Origin: an uncultured Bacilli bacterium
Lineage (GTDB): Bacteria; Bacillota_I; Bacilli_A; RF39; UBA660
Reading direction: 5' to 3'
Length of the DNA stretch: 13,243 nucleotides
Assembly: GCA_910584255.1 (NCBI GenBank)
Contig: CAJTXV010000038.1
Location: 1-13,243 of the forward strand
This document shows, piece by piece, positions 7,097 to 13,227 of this stretch. The stretch's first letter is position 1, and every line of letters starts with the position of its first letter. A model generated the notes under the pieces. It saw only the letters and a list, made by a program, of their open reading frames with translations. It did no database searches and had not been told where the DNA came from. The position numbers were made by a program, and so were the translations under genes.

Positions 7097-7984
7097 ATGG
7101 AAATTTTAGCTAAAGGAAAAGAAAGTACTATGAATATTTTAGATACAATTAAAAGGAAGAAATTGGTAAGACGCTATGCAATTTTGATTTTTTCTTTATT
7201 GATTTCTGCATGTTATTTTAACTTATTACAACTACCTACTCAAATTGTAACGGGAGGAAGTTCTGGTGTATCTATTATTTTAAATCATTATTTTAATATC
7301 AACCCATCGATTGTAATCTTTATTATTAGTATGGCCTTATTAGTAGTTGGTGCGATTTTCTTAGGAATTGAAAAAACATCGGGCGCTGTGGTGTCGACAG
7401 TCATTTATCCAGTATTTGTAGAACTAACAGCAGATATTACATCTTGGATAGCAGTCGATTTATCAGATAAAATTTTAATTTCCATCTTCATTGGAGTATT
7501 ATCAGGGATTACGACTGGTTTAGTTTATAAAGTAGGATTCAGTAATGGGGGAATTTCTATTATCAGTGAAATTATTTCGAAATATAGAAAAACTCCTATT
7601 TCAGGAGTAAGTTTTGCTACCAATATGATCATTGTCTTCTTTGGGGGTGCTGCATTTGGATGGAATATGGTCATGTATGCAGCAATTATCTTATATATCT
7701 ATAGTTTGGTATTAGATCGTGTATTAATAGGAGTATCTAAAAATAAATGCCTCCATATTATGACAAGTCATGAAGAAGAAATCAAAGACTATATTATGAA
7801 TGAACTACATCATGGTGTTACAATTTTTGATGTAAAAGGAGGCTTCTTGCAAAAGAAACGTAGAGTTTTAATGACTGTGATTCCAAATAGAGAATATTAC
7901 AAACTAAAAGAAGGAATTAAAGAAATAGACAAAGATGCTTTCTTTATCGTAACAGATTCTTATCAAGTATCTGGTGGTGCTTAA
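7097..7984 (+). CDS. YitT-family membrane protein, copy 2 (DUF161 + DUF2179)
   Basis: This second 295-aa YitT protein aligns with the preceding one end to end without a single gap. An ungapped hand count gives about 136 of 295 identical residues (~46%). It has the same landmarks at the same positions: GGSSGVS (53-59), YKVGFSNGGISII (144-156), and the DUF2179 motif HGVTIFDVKGGF (239-250). Start choice: ATG 7097 lies 1 nt after the previous stop (TAG 7093-7095) and 6 nt after GGAGGAG (7084-7090); the in-frame ATG at 7067 would add 10 residues from inside copy 1 and lacks a ribosome binding site. A terminator follows 17 nt after the stop. The tandem pair probably arose by duplication and diverged; the equal length suggests both are under constraint, possibly as a heteromeric complex, which is inference. 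Confidence 0.88.
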   Translation: MEILAKGKESTMNILDTIKRKKLVRRYAILIFSLLISACYFNLLQLPTQIVTGGSSGVSIILNHYFNINPSIVIFIISMALLVVGAIFLGIEKTSGAVVSTVIYPVFVELTADITSWIAVDLSDKILISIFIGVLSGITTGLVYKVGFSNGGISIISEIISKYRKTPISGVSFATNMIIVFFGGAAFGWNMVMYAAIILYIYSLVLDRVLIGVSKNKCLHIMTSHEEEIKDYIMNELHHGVTIFDVKGGFLQKKRRVLMTVIPNREYYKLKEGIKEIDKDAFFIVTDSYQVSGGA

Positions 7985-8001
7985 AAATAATTTAGTAAAC
8001 T

Positions 8002-8040
8002 AAGGGAGAAAAATTCCATGAAGGAAATCTCCCTTTTAAT
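8002..8040 (+). terminator. intrinsic terminator of the prfB-YitT-YitT transcript
   Basis: AAGGGAGA (8002-8009) pairs with TCTCCCTT (8028-8035). An inner TTCC/GGAA pairing extends the stem, and TT AATTTG follows. Being 17 nt after the last stop of the operon, it is well placed. Confidence 0.8.
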
Positions 8041-8205
8041 TTGTCTTTATAAAAAATAAAAAATTTGGTCCCATTCTTCCTCTTTTAGAAATAATATAAT
8101 TAGAAGATAAGCTTCCCTTATGAATCCTTTTAAAAATTTATGGGAAAAAGAAGGTATAAAAAAATAATAAAAAGTGACAAAACCAAAACTATAATTTTTA
8201 GATTG

Positions 8206-8237
8206 AGAGAATATCTCCTGTTGATATAGATATCTCT
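8206..8237 (+). repeat. hairpin in the ftsE upstream region
   Basis: AGAGA (8206-8210) and TATCT (8212-8216), separated by a bulged A, pair with AGATA-TCTCT (8228-8237): 10 base pairs around the 11-nt loop CCTGTTGATAT. There is no T-tract right after it, so it is not a typical terminator. It could be a dyad operator or an RNA element. Confidence 0.5.
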
Positions 8238-8260
8238 ATGATTTATTTCTAATTTATCAT

Positions 8261-8369
8261 TGTAGTATTTTTTTCTTATTCGTAAAGTTTTGTATAGTAA
8301 TTATGAAAGTTATCGACAAAACCCTCTAAAATACTACAAAAATAATGAGATTAATGATAAAATACTATA
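8261..8369 (+). repeat. three-copy TAAAATACTAYA element (one inverted) before ftsE
   Basis: TAAAATACTACA (8327-8338) and TAAAATACTATA (8358-8369) are direct repeats differing at one base and 31 bp apart, about three helical turns. An inverted copy, TGTAGTATTTT (8261-8271), is the exact complement of 8328-8338. The third copy overlaps the probable -10 hexamer (8358-8363). This looks like operator sites or a long-range stem, but the AT-rich setting raises the chance of coincidence. Confidence 0.5.
8335..8363 (+). promoter_or_regulatory. candidate promoter for ftsE-ftsX-M23 operon
   Basis: TAAAAT (8358-8363) in the GATAAAAT context also used before other genes in the window, with a poor -35 candidate TACAAA (8335-8340) at 17-nt spacing. 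The predicted start near 8370 gives a leader of about 42 nt. A weak -35 would fit a regulated promoter. Confidence 0.4.
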
Positions 8370-8411
8370 TATAAAATATTTGGTGAGAATAAATAGGAAA
8401 GGTGGTAAAAA

Positions 8412-9110
8412 ATGGAATTAATAAGAATCAGAGATGTTAGTATGCAATACAAAAATGGGGTTACAGCAATTTACGACCTGAACTTAAAAATCAAACGAGG
8501 AGATTTTGTATTTGTAATTGGTGGTACTGGGTGTGGAAAATCAACTTTAATTAAAATGCTCTATCGAGAAGTAAAACCTACTAGAGGAGAAATCATTGTA
8601 GGAGGATTGAATGTTGCGAGACTTCGTAATAGTAGAGTTTATAAATTAAGAAGAAAACTAGGAATTGTATTTCAAGATTACCGCCTTCTTACCAAATCCA
8701 CAGTGTATGAAAATGTTGCCTTTGCTTTAGAAGTAATAGGTGCACCAAAAGAAGAAATTAATAGAAAGGTTCTTCGCGCATTAGAACTCGTAGGATTAAA
8801 AGGAAAGGTGCGACAGTATCCAGACCAATTATCTGGTGGAGAACAACAAAGAGTTGCGATTGCTAGAGCAATTGTCAATGAACCTAAAATGTTACTTTGC
8901 GATGAACCAACAGGAAACTTAGATCCAGAGAAAAGTATTGAGATTATGAAAGTACTAGATACCATTAATCAAACATTAGGAACTACGATTGTAATGGCAA
9001 CCCACGATAGGGAAATTGTCAATCGAATGAAAAAAAGAGTAATTATCCTGAAGGAAGGAAGATTAGTAAAAGATGTAGAGAAAGGGGAGTATGACGATGA
9101 AGCCATTTAG
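8412..9110 (+). CDS. ftsE: cell-division ABC ATPase FtsE
   Basis: This 232-aa cytosolic ATPase partners the membrane protein FtsX. All ABC motifs are present: Walker A GGTGCGKST (37-45), Q-loop Gln88 in VFQDYRLL, signature LSGGEQ (140-145), Walker B MLLCDE (160-165) with PTGNLD following, and H-loop His198 in ATHDR. The Walker A has Thr where Ser is more usual. MELIRIRDVSMQY at the N-terminus and VFQDYRLL are typical of FtsE in Gram-positives. FtsE uses ATP hydrolysis to drive FtsX conformational changes that activate a peptidoglycan hydrolase outside the cell. The ribosome binding site AGGTGG (8400-8405) is 6 nt from ATG. The gene overlaps ftsX by 14 nt, which implies coupled translation and near 1:1 synthesis. 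Confidence 0.95.
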   Translation: MELIRIRDVSMQYKNGVTAIYDLNLKIKRGDFVFVIGGTGCGKSTLIKMLYREVKPTRGEIIVGGLNVARLRNSRVYKLRRKLGIVFQDYRLLTKSTVYENVAFALEVIGAPKEEINRKVLRALELVGLKGKVRQYPDQLSGGEQQRVAIARAIVNEPKMLLCDEPTGNLDPEKSIEIMKVLDTINQTLGTTIVMATHDREIVNRMKKRVIILKEGRLVKDVEKGEYDDEAI

Positions 9111-9996
9111 AATGTTTTTTAGAAGTGTTCGAGATGCCTTCAAAAGTGTCATTCGAAACTTTTCCTTATCTCTTGCTTCTATTTCTTGTATTAGTATCAC
9201 CTTAATCATTGTCGCAATTGGTGTAATGGCATCTTTAAATGTGAATAACTTTACGAAAGTAATTAAAAAAGATGTAACAGTCATTGTGTTTATAAAAAGG
9301 GATGTTGATGAAGCAAGTCTTGGGGTAATTCGTGCGAAACTAGATCAAATGGATAATATTTCAACAATTGATTATAAATCAAAAAAACAATTGCGAGAAG
9401 AAATGCAAGCAACCTCTTCGACACTAGATGCTACGATGAAAGATTGGAGTGAAGATGAAAATCCATTAAAAGATACATTCCAAATTAAAGTGACAGATAT
9501 TGAAAAAATTGGTGATACAGCATCTCTAATTTCAAAAATCGAAGGAGTAGATTCTGTAAATTATGGGGAGACGATGGTAGGAAAGTTCCTTTCTGCATTT
9601 AAAATGATAGAAAAGGGAACTGTTCTCGCAGTCGCTCTATTAATCTTAGTTACCGTTTTCTTAATTATTAATACCATCAAATTGACAATATTCTCAAGAA
9701 AAAGAGAAATTTCTATTATGAGAGTGGTAGGTGCTAGTAATATATCAATTAAAATGCCATTTGTGATTGAAGGTATGGTATTAGGGCTCTTTGGATCCAT
9801 TATTCCTATCATTTTGATTATTTATGGATATTATGCTTTATATGAACATTTTGGAGGTCAGATATTTTCTCCTTTAATTCAATTAATTAGGCCTGAACCA
9901 TTTGTCTACATAGTATCATTAATCATATTAGCTATTGGTATGATCGTAGGAATGATTGGTAGTTATCGGGCAGTAAGGAAGTATCTAAAAGTATGA
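9097..9996 (+). CDS. ftsX: cell-division permease-like protein FtsX
   Basis: This 299-aa four-helix membrane protein has TM1 at ~22-46, an extracellular domain at ~48-165, then TM2 ~173-197, TM3 ~222-246 and TM4 ~268-290. The large first extracellular loop (NNFTKVIKKDVTVIVFIKRDVDEASL...) is the part that in other bacteria binds the hydrolase. Between TM2 and TM3 the conserved cytoplasmic patch SRKREISIMRVVGAS contacts FtsE. Start choice: AGGGGAG (9083-9089) gives 7-nt spacing to ATG 9097, whereas the upstream ATG 9091 is only 1 nt away. The stop TGA (9994-9996) overlaps the start of the M23 gene as ATGA. The length fits the family (~300 aa). Confidence 0.95.
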   Translation: MKPFRMFFRSVRDAFKSVIRNFSLSLASISCISITLIIVAIGVMASLNVNNFTKVIKKDVTVIVFIKRDVDEASLGVIRAKLDQMDNISTIDYKSKKQLREEMQATSSTLDATMKDWSEDENPLKDTFQIKVTDIEKIGDTASLISKIEGVDSVNYGETMVGKFLSAFKMIEKGTVLAVALLILVTVFLIINTIKLTIFSRKREISIMRVVGASNISIKMPFVIEGMVLGLFGSIIPIILIIYGYYALYEHFGGQIFSPLIQLIRPEPFVYIVSLIILAIGMIVGMIGSYRAVRKYLKV

Positions 9997-11213
9997 TGAA
10001 GAAGATAATAGTAAGTAGTTTTACCATTTTATTTACTTTTGTAATGATAATTCCTGTTTCTGTTTTTGCTACAGATTATCAATACGCAGATGGAGTTACA
10101 TTCGGTCAATTTCAAGATGATTTAGCCAAAGCAGAAAAAGAATTAAATGCGAACAACCAATCAATCAATAACAATAAAAATCAAATTAATGCAGATAATG
10201 CAACCATAAAAAAATTAAAAAGTGAAATTGAAGAAATGGGAGTAGAAACCAATAAACTTCAACAACAAATTGCAGAATCGAATCTTAGTATTGCAGAAAG
10301 AAAAAAACAGACACAAGATGTTATTAGTTACTATCAAATGAGTCAAGGAGAAAATATTTATTTAGAGTATGTTTTTGGAGGAGACTCCATCACAGATTTA
10401 GTATATCGCCTTTCAATTGTAGAACAAATTACAGAATATAATGAAAAAATAATGAAAGAATTGGAAAGTTTAATTCAAGCGAATGAAGCGCGGAAAGTAG
10501 AACTTGCAAATAAAGAAAAAGAATATGAAAATAAGATAACGAGTCTAAATGCAGAAATTGGGAAATTGACAAATTCAGTGTCTAAACTGGGTGAACTTTC
10601 TCCAGGATTAGAGCAAGAAGTAAAAACCAAAAGAGATCTAGTCGATTTTTATAAGAATCAAGGATGTAAAAACCGGAGCGATGTGATTGGAAAAGACTGT
10701 GCAGTCTCATCTTCCAATGGGCAATTTTCAAGACCAATAAAGACAGGCTATATCACGAGTTTTATTGGATATCGTTGGGGAAGTCTTCATAGAGGACTCG
10801 ATATGGGAAGCTCTCTTGGAAGAAATACCCCATTATATTCCGTTGGATATGGAAGAATTACTTCTATCTGGAGAGATGGGAATGGTGCCAATAATGTAAA
10901 TATTGAATATCGAGGAAGAGATGGAAAATATTATACAGCGATTTATGCCCATCTAAGTAGATATGGAAAAATATACAAAAATATGGAAGTAACACCAAAT
11001 ACAATCATAGGGTATATGGGAGATACAGGATTTGTAACAGGAGTCCACTTACATTTGGAACTATGGCCATGTAGACTGTATGTAGATAAAGAGTGTAAGA
11101 CTTGGAATAACTATGTAAATTTTGTTAGTAAACAATATAAATCGGGATTTAAAGGTGCAGAAAGCGTCATCAACTTCCCAGGTAAAACTTATCAAACTTG
11201 GTATACAAAATAA
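9993..11213 (+). CDS. secreted coiled-coil M23 (LytM) peptidoglycan endopeptidase, likely FtsEX-activated
   Basis: This 406-aa exported protein begins with a signal peptide (MMKKIIVSSFTILFTFVMIIPVSVFA, cleavage near 26). A long coiled coil spans ~36-220 with a break around 110-145, and a C-terminal M23/LytM domain spans ~243-360. Zinc and catalytic residues are intact: His266 and Asp270 (HRGLD), His320 (YAHL), and His352/His354 in HLHLE. It should therefore be an active metallo-endopeptidase, unlike E. coli EnvC, whose LytM domain is degenerate and only activates amidases. The coiled coil is where EnvC, PcsB and CwlO meet FtsX. Cysteines 225, 236, 360 and 367 could form disulfides. The gene starts in an ATGA overlap with ftsX (ATG 9993; ATG 9996 is an alternative), with AGGAAG at 9976-9981. 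A terminator follows immediately. Confidence 0.92.
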   Translation: MMKKIIVSSFTILFTFVMIIPVSVFATDYQYADGVTFGQFQDDLAKAEKELNANNQSINNNKNQINADNATIKKLKSEIEEMGVETNKLQQQIAESNLSIAERKKQTQDVISYYQMSQGENIYLEYVFGGDSITDLVYRLSIVEQITEYNEKIMKELESLIQANEARKVELANKEKEYENKITSLNAEIGKLTNSVSKLGELSPGLEQEVKTKRDLVDFYKNQGCKNRSDVIGKDCAVSSSNGQFSRPIKTGYITSFIGYRWGSLHRGLDMGSSLGRNTPLYSVGYGRITSIWRDGNGANNVNIEYRGRDGKYYTAIYAHLSRYGKIYKNMEVTPNTIIGYMGDTGFVTGVHLHLELWPCRLYVDKECKTWNNYVNFVSKQYKSGFKGAESVINFPGKTYQTWYTK

Positions 11214-11214
11214 T

Positions 11215-11258
11215 AAAAAAGGGATTCAAATAGGTAATAAATATGAATTCCCTTTTTT
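11215..11258 (+). terminator. intrinsic terminator of the ftsEX-M23 operon
   Basis: AAAAAAGGGATTC (11215-11227) pairs with GAATTCCCTTTTTT (11245-11258), with one bulged base and a 17-nt loop. The T-run is the 3' arm itself. It begins 2 nt after the stop codon. Confidence 0.85.
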
Positions 11259-11268
11259 GTTGTAATAA

Positions 11269-11297
11269 TTGAATTTTAATCTTTTTTACGTTAAAAT
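11269..11297 (+). promoter_or_regulatory. promoter for the PP-loop / AraC operon
   Basis: TTGAAT (11269-11274), a 17-nt spacer, then TAAAAT (11292-11297). Transcription would start near 11304, giving a 16-nt leader that includes AGGGG (11307-11311). Confidence 0.6.
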
Positions 11298-11319
11298 AAA
11301 GTGAACAGGGGATGAGTAT

Positions 11320-12054
11320 ATGAAAGAAGTATTGTTATTATACTCTGGTGGATTAGACTCCATGCTATCAGCGTGTTACTTAGTATCTAGTGGATACCAT
11401 GTCAATTTAATTCATTTTGATAATGGAAGTTCCATTGGAACAGAAAATATCATAAAAGGTGCGAAAGAGTTAGAAAATAGATTTGGTTCTGAAAGAATTA
11501 CCTATTTAGGAATTGTACCAATCATTGGAGTTATCACTCGTTTTCATAAAATAGAAAATCTGAAATTATCAAAAGTCACAGAAACTTATGGAAATATTAC
11601 AATATCCCAGTATCAATGCCTGGCTTGCCGTAGTGCAATGTATCATTATGCTACAATGATAGCCCTAGATAAGGGAATTTCTATCATCGCAGAAGGCGCT
11701 AGAAAAAGTCAACAATTTACGATTGAACAGCCACCTATGATGAAAGAATATGAAAAATTTTTAAATAGTTTAGGAATAACTTTACTGACGCCTGTCTATG
11801 ATTTAGAAGATGATTTTGAAAGATTCTCTGAATTATATCGTTTTCGCTTAGAGCCAATTGCTTATGAAGGAAAATGCTTTTTGGGATATCGCATAGATGA
11901 CGAACATCCAGTAGACGAAGAAGTGATTGATGGAACTGTTAAAATATTTCAAGAGACAATTCTACCAGAAATGAATCGTTTAGCTAATGATGAAGTTCAT
12001 AAAAATATAATTCATAACTTGGAGTATCATAAGAAAAAAGTCAAGTGGCGTTAA
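11320..12054 (+). CDS. PP-loop ATP-pyrophosphatase family protein (QueC/ExsB/ThiI-like fold)
   Basis: This 244-aa cytoplasmic enzyme has the PP-loop SGGLDS at 9-14 right after the first strand (KEVLLLYSGGLDSM), followed by the strand YHVNLIHFDNG. These are diagnostic of the ATP-pyrophosphatase superfamily, which adenylates its substrate (often tRNA or a small molecule). A Cys pair, Cys100 and Cys103 (CLACRSAMY), sits in the middle, and Cys186 later (EGKCFLG). The arrangement lacks the C-terminal four-cysteine zinc site of true QueC, so 7-cyano-7-deazaguanine synthesis is unlikely. The Cys pair would suit sulfur transfer or an iron-sulfur/zinc site. Substrate unknown. It is the first gene of a two-gene unit with the AraC-type regulator, 17 nt downstream. 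AGGGG is 8 nt upstream of ATG 11320. Confidence 0.75.
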   Translation: MKEVLLLYSGGLDSMLSACYLVSSGYHVNLIHFDNGSSIGTENIIKGAKELENRFGSERITYLGIVPIIGVITRFHKIENLKLSKVTETYGNITISQYQCLACRSAMYHYATMIALDKGISIIAEGARKSQQFTIEQPPMMKEYEKFLNSLGITLLTPVYDLEDDFERFSELYRFRLEPIAYEGKCFLGYRIDDEHPVDEEVIDGTVKIFQETILPEMNRLANDEVHKNIIHNLEYHKKKVKWR

Positions 12055-12071
12055 GCTTGGGAAGTGGAATA

Positions 12072-12872
12072 ATGGAAATAAATTTAATGAACGAAATGAT
12101 TGATTACATTGAAGATCACCTAACAGAAGAAATTTCTTACCAAAAACTATCTAAAATTGTAGGTATGAATGAATTTTTAATGCAACGAGTATTCTCTTTA
12201 GTAACGGGAATTTCTATAGCTGAATATATTCGAAAAAGAAGATTATCGAAAGCCCTAGAAGAAATTCAAAATACAGACCAAAAAATCATCGATATTGCAA
12301 TCAAATATCAATACAGCTCATCAATTCCCTTTACACGTGCATTAAAAAAAGAATTTGGGAATACTCCAAGTGAATATCGAAGAAATCACCAAAAATACAA
12401 TCAATTCTTAAAACTACATTTTGAAAAAATGGAGGGAAAGTTATTAGAATATGAAATTAGAAAGCAGAAAGAAATGACTTTATGGGTAAAAAAAATAGAG
12501 GCAGAAGCTCCAGACCATTTTCACTATAAAATCAGAAAATTATATAAAGAATTAAAGAAAACAAAGTTTTATGAATTATGGAATCAGGTCGGTATGTATG
12601 CAATTTGGCTTTATCAAGATAACACTTACTACTATTTTGTAGGTTCCAAAGAACCGATGGGAGGTACAGAAAAAATCACTCTTCCTGCTTCCAAATACGC
12701 AGTCTTTTCAGTTGGTTCTAGAGAACAAAAGGACATTATGAATATGAATCACCTAGTTTATCATGAATGGTTACCTTCCACAAATTTTAGTATTAAGGAT
12801 CCCCCTTGCTTTGAATATTATCAAGAAGATAATTGTGAAATAGGAGTGCCCATAGACTCTAAACAGGATTAA
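12072..12872 (+). CDS. AraC-type regulator with GyrI-like effector-binding domain
   Basis: This 266-aa regulator has its DNA-binding part first: two helix-turn-helix motifs at ~24-43 (SYQKLSKIVGMNEFLMQRVF) and ~71-95 (IIDIAIKYQYSSSIPFTRALKKEFG), ending with the AraC signature TPSEYRR (98-104). Residues ~130-262 match the GyrI-like/AraC effector-binding domain, with ITLPASKYAVFSV, HEWLPSTNF and the closing CFEYY...CEIGVPI. This order (HTH then GyrI-like) is that of Rob/BmrR-type multidrug-sensing activators. Start choice: ATG 12072 lies 7 nt after GGGAAG (12059-12064); the in-frame GTG at 12045 lies inside the previous gene. It probably senses a hydrophobic or cationic compound and controls neighbouring genes, most plausibly the downstream ABC exporter, which is inference. 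A hairpin follows at 12878. Confidence 0.88.
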   Translation: MEINLMNEMIDYIEDHLTEEISYQKLSKIVGMNEFLMQRVFSLVTGISIAEYIRKRRLSKALEEIQNTDQKIIDIAIKYQYSSSIPFTRALKKEFGNTPSEYRRNHQKYNQFLKLHFEKMEGKLLEYEIRKQKEMTLWVKKIEAEAPDHFHYKIRKLYKELKKTKFYELWNQVGMYAIWLYQDNTYYYFVGSKEPMGGTEKITLPASKYAVFSVGSREQKDIMNMNHLVYHEWLPSTNFSIKDPPCFEYYQEDNCEIGVPIDSKQD

Positions 12873-12877
12873 AAAAT

Positions 12878-12905
12878 AAACTTTTCTGATATGTAAAAAG
12901 TTTTT
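12878..12905 (+). terminator. AT-rich terminator after the AraC-type gene
   Basis: AAACTTTT (12878-12885) pairs with AAAAGTTT (12896-12903) across a 10-nt loop, followed by TT. The 8-bp stem has only one G:C pair, but its place between the regulator and the next promoter supports it. Confidence 0.5.
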
Positions 12906-12931
12906 AATTACAAGTTCTCCCTTTATATACT
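12903..12931 (+). promoter_or_regulatory. candidate promoter for the ABC exporter gene
   Basis: TATACT (12926-12931) with a weak -35 (TTTAAT, 12903-12908) at 17-nt spacing. A weak -35 fits a promoter needing an activator such as the neighbouring AraC-type protein. The predicted leader is about 14 nt. Confidence 0.35.
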
Positions 12932-12951
12932 AGTAATAAGTGGTGGTATCA

Positions 12952-13227
12952 ATGAAAAAGGGAATTATAAAAAGATATTTTCGTTTATTAGGGAAAGTAC
13001 CTCTTTTTTTAGTTATATATAGTGTTTTTGTAATTATAGGTGAATTAGCTTCGTTAGGGATCCCTGTTTTCAGTTCTTTGATTATCGATCAAATTACATT
13101 AGGAAATATGAATGGTACTTACCAAGCAGTGATTTTATTAGGAATTCTTTATCTTATTCATAATGCCTCTAATTATTTAAATAGCTATTTTGAACTGAAC
13201 CCCAAAAATTGGACAGTTTATAAATAG
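12952..13227 (+). pseudogene. ABC exporter membrane domain, truncated by an insertion sequence
   Basis: The frame starts at ATG 12952 (GTGGTG just upstream as a weak ribosome binding site; the GTG frame start at 12940 is less likely) and ends at TAG 13225-13227 after 91 codons. Residues 1-80 read as the N-terminus of an ABC-type half transporter: KKGIIKRYFRLLGK, then a first membrane helix (~17-40), the motif GIPVFSSLIIDQIT, and a second helix (~58-77) ending YLNSYF. The permease domain should run about 300 aa before an ATPase domain, none of which follows in frame. After YLNSYF (codon ending ~13190) the protein reads ELNPKNWTVYK, which is translated insertion-sequence end. The gene is therefore interrupted rather than naturally short. 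The remaining part may lie beyond the element. Confidence 0.7.

Larger units (their letters stand above)
8041..8411 (+). other. 371-nt non-coding gap before ftsE with hairpin and repeat elements
   Basis: No supported gene lies here. Visible structures: a TATAAT at 8095-8100 without a good -35; a loose TTCCC/GGGAA pairing (8113-8146 region); a hairpin at 8206-8237 (AGAGA+TATCT pairing with AGATA+TCTCT, one bulged A, 11-nt loop); and the repeat set described separately at 8261-8369. A 15-codon ATG frame at 8120-8167 has no ribosome binding site. The gap is the largest non-coding space between genes here and sits directly before a cell-wall control operon, so it is more likely regulatory than empty, but nothing in it matches a riboswitch class that I know. 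Confidence 0.6.

Noticed and set aside
8120..8167. 15-codon frame MNPFKNLWEKEGIKK in the ftsE upstream gap
   Set aside because: There is no Shine-Dalgarno before the ATG, which sits inside a possible TTCCC/GGGAA pairing. The length is compatible with chance in AT-rich DNA.
8281..8296. Possible WalR-type site (CGTAAA ... TGTATA) before ftsE
   Set aside because: The WalR consensus needs two TGTWAH half-sites with 5-nt spacing. Here the first half starts with C, the second ends imperfectly, and the gap is 4 nt, so it is not supported.
12045..12071. GTG start for the AraC-type gene inside the PP-loop gene
   Set aside because: It lies in the coding end of the previous gene with no ribosome binding site. 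ATG 12072 has GGGAAG at 7 nt and begins right before the first HTH helix region.
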